Of a stretch of DNA of 64,000 nucleotides, positions 1 to 9,028 are shown one piece after another; the first letter of the stretch is position 1, and each line of letters begins with the position of its first letter. The notes under the pieces were generated by a model. The model was given only the letters and a program-made list of their open reading frames with translations. It searched no databases and was not told where the DNA came from. Position numbers and translations under genes: made by a program. Origin of the DNA: Bacteroidota bacterium (GTDB taxonomy: Bacteria > Bacteroidota > Bacteroidia > Chitinophagales > Chitinophagaceae); the NCBI GenBank assembly GCA_013287475.1, contig JABDDT010000003.1, forward strand, positions 22,886 to 86,885, given 5' to 3'.

Positions 1-1189
1 TATCGTCCACGCCAGTAAGATCCAATTGATAATTCGCAGGAGTGAAATTGGTTCTTTTAAAACTTACTGAAAAAAAAGTGGGTTGTACAAGACAACCCTG
101 ATAGCTCGGTGCGGATGAAGGACTTTGGTTTGTAGTATACTGACCCGTCGAAATAAACGATAGCGAAGGTTCTGTATAGTATCCTGCATAAGTAGTAAAT
201 GTATTATCAGAATAAGCATAGGCGTTCCAAACATTATTTCCGAAAACAGCCGGATTGCCTGGTGGTGAATTCACAACAGTAATTGCTATTGCTGTAGCCG
301 TATCCACACATCCGCCTGAAGTAACCATTCTGCGATACCATGTTGTTTGAGTGAGAGCCGGAGGCGCATAATTTGCACCTGTTGAAACACCACTTGCATT
401 TGCAAAACCACTGATTGCAGATGTGATACTGCTTAACCATTGATACGTATATGCTCCTGAACCGCCGCCCGGATTGGTTCCTGTAAGTCCTAAAGGTGCC
501 TGACCATTACAAATGGATTGGTTGGCAGAAATAACATCATTAGTTATTAAAGGTGTGACAGTAATTTTTATGGATGCGCTTGTACTGGTACAACCTCCTG
601 AAGTCACAATTCTGTTAAACCATGTATTCGCGGTTAATACTCCTGGCGCATAGCCGATACTGTTAGCTCCTACTATGGGTGTCCATGTTATATTGTCGGG
701 AGAAGATTGCCATTGATATGCATAGGTACCATTACCACCGGTTGGCGTACTGCCATTAAGTGCTGCCGGAGCAGTATTAAAACAAATGGTTTGAACAGCA
801 GCAATGGTATTGGATCCGGCAGTAATGACCGGTGTAACGGTGATTGTTACGGCAGATGTCGTGTCCAGAAAAACTCCTGAAGTGACTATTCTTCTGTACC
901 AGCGGTTTGCTATTAGAACACCTGGTGCATATCCCTGGGCTGTTCCTCCCACAATATTTGCAAACCCGGCGATCGCAGAAGTTGAACTGACCTGCCATTG
1001 AAATGTATAAACACCAACACCACCACCTGGAGCAGATCCTGTAAGTGGAGCAGGAGTGGTATTATTACAAATAGTCTGATCACTACCGATGGTATTCCCC
1101 GTAATCGGGGGTAGATTATTGGCGTGGCTCTGCGTAAGTGCCGACAATATGAGCAATATGCACAAAACCGCAGTGTACAGGTTTTTCAT
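1..1189 (-). CDS. Secreted repeat protein with Ig/PKD-like modules (C-terminus outside window)
   Basis: An open minus-strand frame runs from ATG at 1189 off the left edge (396 codons in the window); the ORF track lists only shadows here. It starts with a signal peptide (MKNLYTAVLCILLILSALTQ). Three tandem modules of about 95 residues follow, each built as QTIC-N...P..L.G..P.GG...Y.YQWQ...Y.PG.L....WY.R.VTSG..-DT...ITV.P. After them comes a different domain starting FGNNVWNAYAY and containing YAGYYTEP and YQGC, a pattern I associate with large Bacteroidota surface or T9SS-exported proteins. A sorting domain would lie beyond the edge. The role is unknown; adhesion or surface-layer function is a guess. 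Secretion and repeats are clear, the family name is not. Confidence 0.75.
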   Translation of the reverse strand, partial: MKNLYTAVLCILLILSALTQSHANNLPPITGNTIGSDQTICNNTTPAPLTGSAPGGGVGVYTFQWQVSSTSAIAGFANIVGGTAQGYAPGVLIANRWYRRIVTSGVFLDTTSAVTITVTPVITAGSNTIAAVQTICFNTAPAALNGSTPTGGNGTYAYQWQSSPDNITWTPIVGANSIGYAPGVLTANTWFNRIVTSGGCTSTSASIKITVTPLITNDVISANQSICNGQAPLGLTGTNPGGGSGAYTYQWLSSITSAISGFANASGVSTGANYAPPALTQTTWYRRMVTSGGCVDTATAIAITVVNSPPGNPAVFGNNVWNAYAYSDNTFTTYAGYYTEPSLSFISTGQYTTNQSPSSAPSYQGCLVQPTFFSVSFKRTNFTPANYQLDLTGVDD

Positions 1190-1722
1190 CGGTATCCGGG
1201 CCTAGATTGGTTTTACAACGCCCATCCATTCTGGATATAGGCTATTGGGATTTTAATTCCAGCTTCAGTGTTACAACCGGCATACCATTTTGTAAAAATC
1301 TAAACGATAGCTCGTTAGGTTTTAGTAATGAACGTTAGTTTCCCGAAATGGGAATGCCATCTGTAAATGAAGCTTTGTTTTAACAGGGTCCGGATAAAAA
1401 AATTGCTAAGTATACTCTCTAATGGTTTTTACTTAGCAATCTGATATAGCAATAACAGAGAAAGCTTAAAATTATTGTCGGATTAAGCCCTGCTGAAGCT
1501 TTGTTTTTTTAAATCAAACGGATAAACCAAGCTCCTGAATGAAACATTTACTTACATGATGAAAATTATCGGGTTATGAGGATTCCAATAATGATTTGAG
1601 TGCATGAAATATTGCAAATATTCTTTACAAAACGGCTTGAATTTCGTGGGTTCTGTAAATTAATTTGAAACTTGCCCTGATTAGTTGAATTATAACACTT
1701 AACCACAAGCGAAATGCAGAAA
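1190..1722. other. Non-coding gap
   Basis: This 533-nt stretch lies between the start of the repeat protein and the end of the FG-GAP/heme lipoprotein gene. I find no convincing ORF, tRNA, tandem repeat or T-tracted hairpin. It must contain the promoter of the repeat-protein gene, but no clean TAnnTTTG box is visible. Confidence 0.5.
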
Positions 1723-3288
1723 TTACTTCCCCATATTTTTTAAGAATAGAAAGGGTGGACCCAGTTTCCAATTAGTCGCCGATTTAATAAAGCTTGGCCC
1801 GATAGAAAAATTACCCAGAACAATATCAATTTTTCCATCTCCATCAAGATCTGCAGCGTCCATAGTGAGCCATCTGCCTGATTTCCCTTCCGATAAACTA
1901 AAGGGCTGAAATTCGAAGTTGCCTTTATTTTCAAGATAAACAAATCCTTCTTCCGGCTGACGTGCATAATCTGCAAAAAATGAAATTGCGGCAATATCCA
2001 GATCACCATCCCCATCAAAATCACGTGCGATTGCTTTATAACAACCATTTATTGGGAAAAAATATTTTTGTGTAAAATGATTTTGGCCATCATTCAAAAA
2101 TATATAAACGCCATGGTAAGGTTTTAAGACCTGTGAATAGTCTGCGTTATCTCCGCAGGTATAAAGAATATCGGGGTAACCGTCGTGATTAAAATCGTCG
2201 AGTTCAAAATAAGACGATCCATAAATAGGTGGAAATCTGAGTACTTTCTGTTCGCTGAATTTTCCATGGCCCAGATTTGTAAACAAGAATATCCCTTCAT
2301 CTCCCTGAGCGAATAACACCCATAAATCGGGTAGTCCATCGTGATTATAATCCTGAATATAGGCTTTGATCGCTCCGGGAACCGTTCGTATAACATGATG
2401 CTGGAATTTACCGTTGCCCATATTTTCTAACCAGGAAAGCGACCCTGAAAGATGACCGAATTCACAAACCAGGTAATCAGTAAGTCCATCCTTATTCAGG
2501 TCAGCAGCAGTCAGCTGAACGGGCCTTGCAAGCGAATCAAATAATGGTACAGAATCAACTTTCATTTTTTGATTCCATCCATCATGAATCACCAAACCCT
2601 TTCCAAATTTTCCATTATTGGGGTTGAGAACACCAATATCACATGCGATGATTGAGTCATGACTAAAATCAAGACCAACGATTGGTCCGTTCATCAAAAC
2701 AGAATCTTCCAAATCCAAACTGGAATTAAACCGAAAAAGTTTTTTTCTGGATGCATCTCCAAGTAAAATTGAATGTTTATTATTGCTCGTATCTACCTGT
2801 ATCAGGCATGTTGCAGGCTGGTCATATTTGAAACCTGGCATCAGGGGCTTGAAAAGAGATAATCCGGATTGAATAGTCACTTTGCGTTGTTGTCCAGGTA
2901 ATGAATCAGGTGATGTAGCAATAAAATAATCCATCAGATATTGCCATTCTGCAGAACTGAGTAATGGCTTCGAAGGGTAAAAATCCTTATTCAAATTCTT
3001 ATCATATCTGCTGGAAGGATATACTTCAAAACCGTGAGTAAATATACCCAGGCGGGGACCCATATATGGTAATACATCCTTTTCCCAATGTTTTGAGTCA
3101 AGCGTAGATGGATCGGGCAGATTATGACAACCCTGACAATAAATTGCGGCTAATTTTTCACCTTTCCGGATATTATCATCAGTTATTTCAGGATGCGTAT
3201 TGTTCCTGTGATAATTATTACAACCTATGGAAAAGAATATTAATGATAGAAATGCAGTAGAGACAGTATTGTTAGATAAAACTTTCAA
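1723..3288 (-). CDS. FG-GAP/VCBS repeat lipoprotein with a single c-type heme motif
   Basis: 521 aa. The N-terminus is a lipoprotein signal peptide (lipobox FSIGC). A CQGCH c-type heme-attachment motif follows, with a possible distal Met in VLPYMGPRLG. The remainder is a beta-propeller-like region with at least five Ca-binding FG-GAP loops (for example DLNKDGLTDY, DFDGDGDLDI, DLDGDGKIDI). The start is TTG: the upstream in-frame stretch has no ATG before a stop, and the signal peptide begins directly at the TTG. It is the last gene of the SusC-SusD-VCBS-VCBS run, 104 nt after the larger VCBS gene. A surface-attached or periplasmic redox or ligand-binding partner of the SusCD transporter is inferred; the substrate is unknown. 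Confidence 0.8.
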   Translation of the reverse strand: MKVLSNNTVSTAFLSLIFFSIGCNNYHRNNTHPEITDDNIRKGEKLAAIYCQGCHNLPDPSTLDSKHWEKDVLPYMGPRLGIFTHGFEVYPSSRYDKNLNKDFYPSKPLLSSAEWQYLMDYFIATSPDSLPGQQRKVTIQSGLSLFKPLMPGFKYDQPATCLIQVDTSNNKHSILLGDASRKKLFRFNSSLDLEDSVLMNGPIVGLDFSHDSIIACDIGVLNPNNGKFGKGLVIHDGWNQKMKVDSVPLFDSLARPVQLTAADLNKDGLTDYLVCEFGHLSGSLSWLENMGNGKFQHHVIRTVPGAIKAYIQDYNHDGLPDLWVLFAQGDEGIFLFTNLGHGKFSEQKVLRFPPIYGSSYFELDDFNHDGYPDILYTCGDNADYSQVLKPYHGVYIFLNDGQNHFTQKYFFPINGCYKAIARDFDGDGDLDIAAISFFADYARQPEEGFVYLENKGNFEFQPFSLSEGKSGRWLTMDAADLDGDGKIDIVLGNFSIGPSFIKSATNWKLGPPFLFLKNMGK

Positions 3289-3392
3289 CCCAAATATTAA
3301 TTTATCAATTTAATAGTACCATGATTAGTACGAAAAATTTGATTGTTTGGGTTGGCTGAAATTAATATAATTATTCAATTAAATAAAAACTC

Positions 3393-6300
3393 TTACTGAA
3401 TTTGCATTTTGCGGGTATTTCCACTCTTATCTGTTATTTCAACTCCGATAACATTTTTATCCAGGTTTAAAAACCTGCCTGATTCGGATAGAAAAGACGA
3501 CCCATAATAGATCTCCTGTTTTCGTGTATTTCCATTCTTAAATTTTATTATGGCGCTGACATCAGACGGCTCCAATCGAATGGTCTTTGTATCTTTTTTC
3601 AGTTCAAAAATCTTGAGTGGCCCTCTATTTTGGCCGGCAGCAAGCAAACATTTACCACTCGCACTTTGTAATTTTACCAGCGCTTTACCATTTCCCGGAA
3701 TGAATATGCCGCTTTGCAAAATGGGCCATGGCGTGAAATTTCCCTTGCCATCACCCCTAAGATAAAGCCCATTTAATGCGTCATAACGACCTACGTTTGG
3801 CTCCGTACCATAATCATTTGAATTCATTACCAGATCGAGGTTCCCGTCTCCATCAAAATCTTCTGCAACCATACCATTGATTACAGAAAACTGCGCCTGA
3901 GCCGGTAAAGGTATAACAGTGAATTTCCCATTCCCTTCGTTATGAAAAAGGCATGTCTGCAAATTATTGGCTGAAAGAATTAACGCATCTTTTCGTTCTT
4001 CTTCAGTAAGCACCTGATTCATTTCCGCTAATGCATATGATTTATAAGTTGGAAATTTCTTTCTCATAGCATTGATCTGTTTGAGCAGATCATCGCGTCC
4101 CTGCGCCGGAAATTCTTTCATTTGACCATTCACATCGGGCAGATACAAGGAAGGGATCATATCGAAAATGCCGTTCTTATCAAAGTCCTTCGCATATACC
4201 CGAACGGGATATTCATCACTGGCACGGTAAAAGGAGTTTCGCCCAAGGTTCCCTACTACATAATCCATCCTGCCGTCATTATCAAAATCGCCTGCAGCAA
4301 TACTGTTCCACCACCCAATTTGTTTGCTGATTCCTGTGTTAGCAGTAGTATTCTTAAAAATACCGTGATCATTCCTTAGAAAAGTGACAGGCATCCATTC
4401 GCCCGCCAGGACAAGGTCCGGCCATCCGTCGTTGTCAAAGTCAGTCCAAACAGCGTCGCAGACCATTCCAATATTGACTAAATCTTTGGCGACGGATGTT
4501 GTCACATCTGTAAATTTAATCCGGCCGTCTTTGGAATCATTTCTGTAAATAAAACTGGACACTGGCTTTGGATAATTTCCTGGATCCACGCGACCTGAAA
4601 TAAACAAATCCAATTTACCATCGTGATTAAAATCCGCAGCGCGTACACAAAATTTACTCGTGAAATTCTTTGGCAGCGCTGAAGAGTCCAATTTAAAATT
4701 TCCTTTGCCATCATTGATATACAATTGATCCTGGTAAGCCGGATCATTATGTTCGTTTTCATAGCCCCCTGCTGCAATATAAAGATCAAGATCGCCGTCT
4801 CCATCCGCATCGAATAATAATACCTGCAGGTCATCAGCTAATTTATTTTTGCTAACTCCTTCAGGCAAAAGAGTTTTTTGTATGAAACTTCCACCAGGTT
4901 GTTGTAAAAACAATTCAGCACTGTGAAATGCAGACCCACCCATCACCATATCATCCAGTCCGTTTCCATCTATATCTCCGACAGCGATGGAAGGACCATA
5001 TTCAGAAAATTTATGAGGCAGTAATTTCTGGATATTGAAGTCAATATAATCCCGCTCCTGCTGTTGGAAATGGATTCCAACTGAATCAGTAATGTCTTTA
5101 AACAGCGAATTAGCAGCCAGTCTTTCTGTTTCAAATGAGTAATCCAGTCCTGCATTTTTAATATTCACCTGCAATACCTGATTTGCTTTCACATCACGTA
5201 ATAATTGCATTTTACCATTTGGCCATTTGATCATTACTGAATCCACGACTGAGATTTTTCCAAGACCAAAATGGGCGATATCCTGAATAGTTGAGAGATA
5301 ACCACGGTATGGTGTGTTTTCATATATCTGCTGTTTGCCCTTATCATAATGCAATTCTGCCCAGGCGCCCAACCCGTTTTTATTCAGACTGTCTCCTGTA
5401 AATTTAATTTGGAGGAAATGATGATTGTCCGGATCTCTTTCCCTTGACATGTTCCGGTACACATGTGCTTCATCATCAATATTATTTACGATAAGATCCA
5501 GGTCACCGTCGTTATCAAGATCCGCATAAGCGGCACCGTTAGAAAAAGAGGGGGCCATCATTCCCCATTCATCCGAAACATTAGTAAAAGTCAGGTCGCT
5601 GTTATTTCGAAATGCGAAGCTGTGAATTTTAATCTGCGGAATTTGACTCAACATCATTTTCTTGGATGCGAGGTTAGTAGCCTGGGTTCTGAAATTGATA
5701 AAATCATGGTCATTTACGTCCTTAGGGTATCCGTTTGTAACGATAATATCCCTGTAACCATCATTATCAAAATCAGCTACCAGAGGGGTCCAGCTCCAGT
5801 CAGTAGCTTCGATACCGCTGTAATAACCTATCTCACTAAATATAGGATCCCCGATAGAATCATTTGCGTTTATACGGGATCCCTGGTTGAGCTGTAAACT
5901 ATTACGGGCATATTGGTACTGATAACCAAAGTAATCAGTATTCTGGTACGATCTGTAGTTATTTGGGCCCTGGAATAGTTTTTTGCGATAATTATCCGGC
6001 GGATCCATGTCCAGCTCTACAACATCTGCCAGACCATCATTATTAATGTCTTCAATATCCTGACCCATACCGTTTGCAGATGTGTGTTTGAAATATGATT
6101 GGACTTTATCTGTGAATGTACCATCGTGATTATTAATGTAAAGTATATCATCGCCGACAAAATCGTTGCTTACATAAATATCCTTCCAGCCATCTTTATT
6201 TATATCAGCAATAGTAACATCATGACCAAATCCTTCTGTAGCAATCCCTGCCTGTTTTGAAACATCTGTAAATACTGGATGTTTCAATGAATCATTCCAG

Positions 6301-6983
6301 TCATTTCGATAAAGCCTGCCAGTACTTGTAAAAGAACCATTTGTTACAATAGGCTTAAATGTACTCGGACTATATCCTTTTGGAATATTATTTACGACAA
6401 GATACATATCCAGGTCTCCATCGTTATCGTAGTCAAAGAATGCTGCCATGGTGGAATAGAGTGTATCTCCCAGGCCATATTCCCGGGCCATCTCTTTAAA
6501 ATGGGGGATACCGTTTTTATCCAGGCCCTGATTAATGTAAAGTAAATTCCTTCGTTGTTCCGGATTGTTCCTGATAGTGGCACAAACATAAATATCCGGC
6601 CAGCCATCATTATTAATATCAACTACGGCAACTCCGCGACACCATTTACCTTCTCCACTAACGCCGGCAACTGAAGTAATATCATCAAATTTAAAGTTTC
6701 CTTTATTGAGGTATAATTTATTTGAGACAGTATTACCTGTAAAATAAATATCAGGAAGTCCATCCCGGTTAAAATCTCCTATACCCACGCCTCCACCGTT
6801 ATAGATATTGGTTAGATCCAGGGGGTTAATGGAATCGTTTTCAATGATCTCGTTGTTAAAATGGATACCAGAATTAGCCGAAGATATTTCTTGAAATAAT
6901 GTTTTTTTATGAGTACAGGAAGAAACTAAAAAAATCCCAATCAGTAAAAAAACCCCTGTTACTAATCTGATGAACGATCGCAT
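3393..6983 (-). CDS. VCBS/FG-GAP repeat lipoprotein with ASPIC/UnbV domain
   Basis: 1196 aa. A lipoprotein signal peptide (LVSSC lipobox near residue 23) is followed by two FG-GAP propeller regions. I count about 13 Ca-binding loops of the DxDxDGxxD type (DFNRDGLPD, DYDNDGDLD, DADGDGDLD, DFDGDGNLD and others). Between them, at roughly residues 530-620, lies an ASPIC/UnbV-like domain (NGLGAWAELHYDKGKQ ... IKWPNGKMQ). Such proteins are often misnamed RNA-binding in databases; the lipoprotein signal argues for the outer surface. It follows susD by 140 nt with a strong hairpin between. A binding or processing function in the SusCD system is inferred; no catalytic residue is recognisable. Confidence 0.85.
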   Translation of the reverse strand: MRSFIRLVTGVFLLIGIFLVSSCTHKKTLFQEISSANSGIHFNNEIIENDSINPLDLTNIYNGGGVGIGDFNRDGLPDIYFTGNTVSNKLYLNKGNFKFDDITSVAGVSGEGKWCRGVAVVDINNDGWPDIYVCATIRNNPEQRRNLLYINQGLDKNGIPHFKEMAREYGLGDTLYSTMAAFFDYDNDGDLDMYLVVNNIPKGYSPSTFKPIVTNGSFTSTGRLYRNDWNDSLKHPVFTDVSKQAGIATEGFGHDVTIADINKDGWKDIYVSNDFVGDDILYINNHDGTFTDKVQSYFKHTSANGMGQDIEDINNDGLADVVELDMDPPDNYRKKLFQGPNNYRSYQNTDYFGYQYQYARNSLQLNQGSRINANDSIGDPIFSEIGYYSGIEATDWSWTPLVADFDNDGYRDIIVTNGYPKDVNDHDFINFRTQATNLASKKMMLSQIPQIKIHSFAFRNNSDLTFTNVSDEWGMMAPSFSNGAAYADLDNDGDLDLIVNNIDDEAHVYRNMSRERDPDNHHFLQIKFTGDSLNKNGLGAWAELHYDKGKQQIYENTPYRGYLSTIQDIAHFGLGKISVVDSVMIKWPNGKMQLLRDVKANQVLQVNIKNAGLDYSFETERLAANSLFKDITDSVGIHFQQQERDYIDFNIQKLLPHKFSEYGPSIAVGDIDGNGLDDMVMGGSAFHSAELFLQQPGGSFIQKTLLPEGVSKNKLADDLQVLLFDADGDGDLDLYIAAGGYENEHNDPAYQDQLYINDGKGNFKLDSSALPKNFTSKFCVRAADFNHDGKLDLFISGRVDPGNYPKPVSSFIYRNDSKDGRIKFTDVTTSVAKDLVNIGMVCDAVWTDFDNDGWPDLVLAGEWMPVTFLRNDHGIFKNTTANTGISKQIGWWNSIAAGDFDNDGRMDYVVGNLGRNSFYRASDEYPVRVYAKDFDKNGIFDMIPSLYLPDVNGQMKEFPAQGRDDLLKQINAMRKKFPTYKSYALAEMNQVLTEEERKDALILSANNLQTCLFHNEGNGKFTVIPLPAQAQFSVINGMVAEDFDGDGNLDLVMNSNDYGTEPNVGRYDALNGLYLRGDGKGNFTPWPILQSGIFIPGNGKALVKLQSASGKCLLAAGQNRGPLKIFELKKDTKTIRLEPSDVSAIIKFKNGNTRKQEIYYGSSFLSESGRFLNLDKNVIGVEITDKSGNTRKMQIQ

Positions 6984-7062
6984 AAGAGAATATTCTCCGA
7001 TTCAAAGTATGAAAAAATGCGTGCAGAAACTGCGGGGAAATGTTATTTGTTGCCCTTAATAG

Positions 7063-7094
7063 AAAGAGGTAGGGTTTTGAAACCCCACCTCTTT
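7063..7094 (-). terminator. Intra-operon hairpin after susD
   Basis: AAAGAGGTAGGGTTT and AAACCCCACCTCTTT form a 15-bp stem with one mismatch and a 2-nt nominal loop, about 30 nt after the susD stop. On the minus strand it is followed by CTATTAAG rather than a T-run. It therefore looks more like a partial terminator or mRNA-stability hairpin than a complete stop, and would favour SusC/SusD over the downstream VCBS genes. Confidence 0.6.
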
Positions 7095-7123
7095 AACTAA
7101 ATTTTTCTAAGAATCTTTAATTA

Positions 7124-8959
7124 TTAATACCCTTTTATCTGTTTTAAATTGATTTTGCCACCTGAGTTTTCAGCATCAATCTGACCTTGCGGAATAGGAA
7201 AATATTCGCTCTTTCCGGTAGTAAAGGTTACACCCTGATACTGGGCCGGATGAAGAGGTGCTTCGATCGCAGCAAAAGCATTTAAAGTAGTGGTCATATA
7301 GTTAGCAGGAAGAATCGGGTTACCAGGAATTTGCCATCTTTGAAGATCAAAGAAGCGGTGTCCTTCTTCTGCCAGTTCAATCCTTCTTTCCATGATAATT
7401 GCATTCATAGCAATAATCGGAGTAGAAAAATACCCTGGAGGATAGGGTGCTACTTTATATTGATCTGCAGGAATTGTGCCCCCTTTATAAGTATAGGAAC
7501 TCGCATCAAATGCGCCATTCGAATAAACCCAACCCAATGGATTAGCTGCTCTGGATCGAACTATATTTACATCGGTTTCTGCAAGAACAAGATCCCCTGC
7601 AACAGCAGCGCATTCTGCATCCCATAATAGAATATCTGAGAAACGTATCAGGTTAATATTAACCGCAGGAAGTTCGACATTCGCCCAGTTACTGGAGGCA
7701 TCAGACAAAGTTCCCTGAACAGCTTTTGCATATACATTTTTTTTAGGGCTAAAATGGCCGTCATCACCTGGGCTGCGAATCCAGGAATCACCAGGATGCG
7801 GACCCCAATCCAGGTAAGGAATTCCTTTTCTTCCCATAGATATATCTATCCGGGGATCCAGGTTACCAACATAAGCAGCTGGCGTCTGATCACTGACATG
7901 CGGAGCCAGATTGAAAGTAGCAATTGGAAGAGGAAGTCCATTTGCATCAGTCTTATAAGCATCCGCAACATCCTGAGATGGATTATCAAATCCGCAACAG
8001 GCACCAGGACCACCGCCATAAGGGAAATTCAGGTTGTCACCGAAGGCTTTTCCACCACCTGGACCAGATCCATCATTTACGGATGTTTGTACTGCAAACA
8101 CAGACTCAGAACTATTCTTGGCACCGGATGCCGGATTATAATTCTGTGCATAGTTTGGCTGAAGGGCATATGCTGTTCCAGAAGCTGTAACACCGTTTTT
8201 AATCAGGTCATCCAGGAGCGGCTGAGCCTGTGCAAATTTTCCTTCAAACATATAAACCTTAGCAAGAAATGCCTGAGCTGCCCATTTATTAGCTTGTCCC
8301 TTGTTTGGCTGGGTTGCGGGAAGGTTCGCCATGGCATAAGTAAAATCTGCTTCAATTTTTGGCCATATTTCTATATAACCCCCGGCATCGTTATTGGGAA
8401 CATTGATATTATTGTTTCCAACAGTAATATTTTCATCCACATATGGAGGATACCAGAACACCTTCCTTAATTCGAAATGGAGAAATGCGCGAATAAATAA
8501 GGCTTCTGCCTTGAATTCAACCGTATCAGCAGCTGAGATACCTGTAGCTATTCGCATTGTCCGGATAACATCATTGGCTCGCTGAATGCCATCATAATTA
8601 GCTGCCCATTTCTGTCCGAGATATGGATTATTTGTTACCGCAACCCATTGTTGAAGGTTTACAATATCCCCCTGATCTGATGATGTGGACCCTTTATAAG
8701 CATCATCCGCGCATACACTTCCGTAAGTCCAGTTATCCGCAGCGGAACCCCAGGAGCCGCCTTGTGATGTTCCTTCGCCTGATATGGCTGAATAGGCACC
8801 GATCAAAATTCCTTGTACACCTTGTTGAGTAGCAAGGATCTGAGGGCTCAATACACCAAGTGGTGGTTTATTGAGGAAGTTTTTTCCACACGCAAGCAGC
8901 AAAGCTATGAGGGCCAGGCCACCTGGAATTAGTAATTTATTTAATTTAATCCTTTTCAT
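7124..8959 (-). CDS. SusD/RagB-family nutrient-binding outer-membrane lipoprotein
   Basis: 611 aa. Lipoprotein signal peptide (lipobox ALLLAC). The central segment ALFIRAFLHFELRKVFWYPPY and the C-terminal MERRIELAEEGHRFFDLQRW are hallmarks of SusD TPR-like proteins, which sit as lids on SusC barrels and bind the nutrient at the cell surface. It lies 69 nt downstream of the SusC gene in the same operon. The glycan or other substrate cannot be read from the sequence, and no glycoside hydrolase accompanies the pair. The FG-GAP proteins downstream suggest a non-standard nutrient system. Confidence 0.95.
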   Translation of the reverse strand: MKRIKLNKLLIPGGLALIALLLACGKNFLNKPPLGVLSPQILATQQGVQGILIGAYSAISGEGTSQGGSWGSAADNWTYGSVCADDAYKGSTSSDQGDIVNLQQWVAVTNNPYLGQKWAANYDGIQRANDVIRTMRIATGISAADTVEFKAEALFIRAFLHFELRKVFWYPPYVDENITVGNNNINVPNNDAGGYIEIWPKIEADFTYAMANLPATQPNKGQANKWAAQAFLAKVYMFEGKFAQAQPLLDDLIKNGVTASGTAYALQPNYAQNYNPASGAKNSSESVFAVQTSVNDGSGPGGGKAFGDNLNFPYGGGPGACCGFDNPSQDVADAYKTDANGLPLPIATFNLAPHVSDQTPAAYVGNLDPRIDISMGRKGIPYLDWGPHPGDSWIRSPGDDGHFSPKKNVYAKAVQGTLSDASSNWANVELPAVNINLIRFSDILLWDAECAAVAGDLVLAETDVNIVRSRAANPLGWVYSNGAFDASSYTYKGGTIPADQYKVAPYPPGYFSTPIIAMNAIIMERRIELAEEGHRFFDLQRWQIPGNPILPANYMTTTLNAFAAIEAPLHPAQYQGVTFTTGKSEYFPIPQGQIDAENSGGKINLKQIKGY

Positions 8960-9028
8960 ATAGCGGAAATTTATTATAAAGTTTAAGGCTCTTGAATAAT
9001 AGTTCGTCTAAATTAACAAATTGGTTGC

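Noticed and set aside
234-998. Two short minus-strand ORFs in the first kilobase
   Set aside because: They are out-of-frame shadows of the partial repeat protein, which is open in another minus frame from 1189 to the edge.
5463-5897. 144-codon plus-strand ORF inside the VCBS/ASPIC gene
   Set aside because: Antisense shadow of a well-supported repeat gene; FG-GAP DNA repeats keep the opposite frame open.
7754-8470. 238-codon plus-strand ORF
   Set aside because: Antisense shadow of susD; Cys/Ile/Ser-rich translation with no domain.
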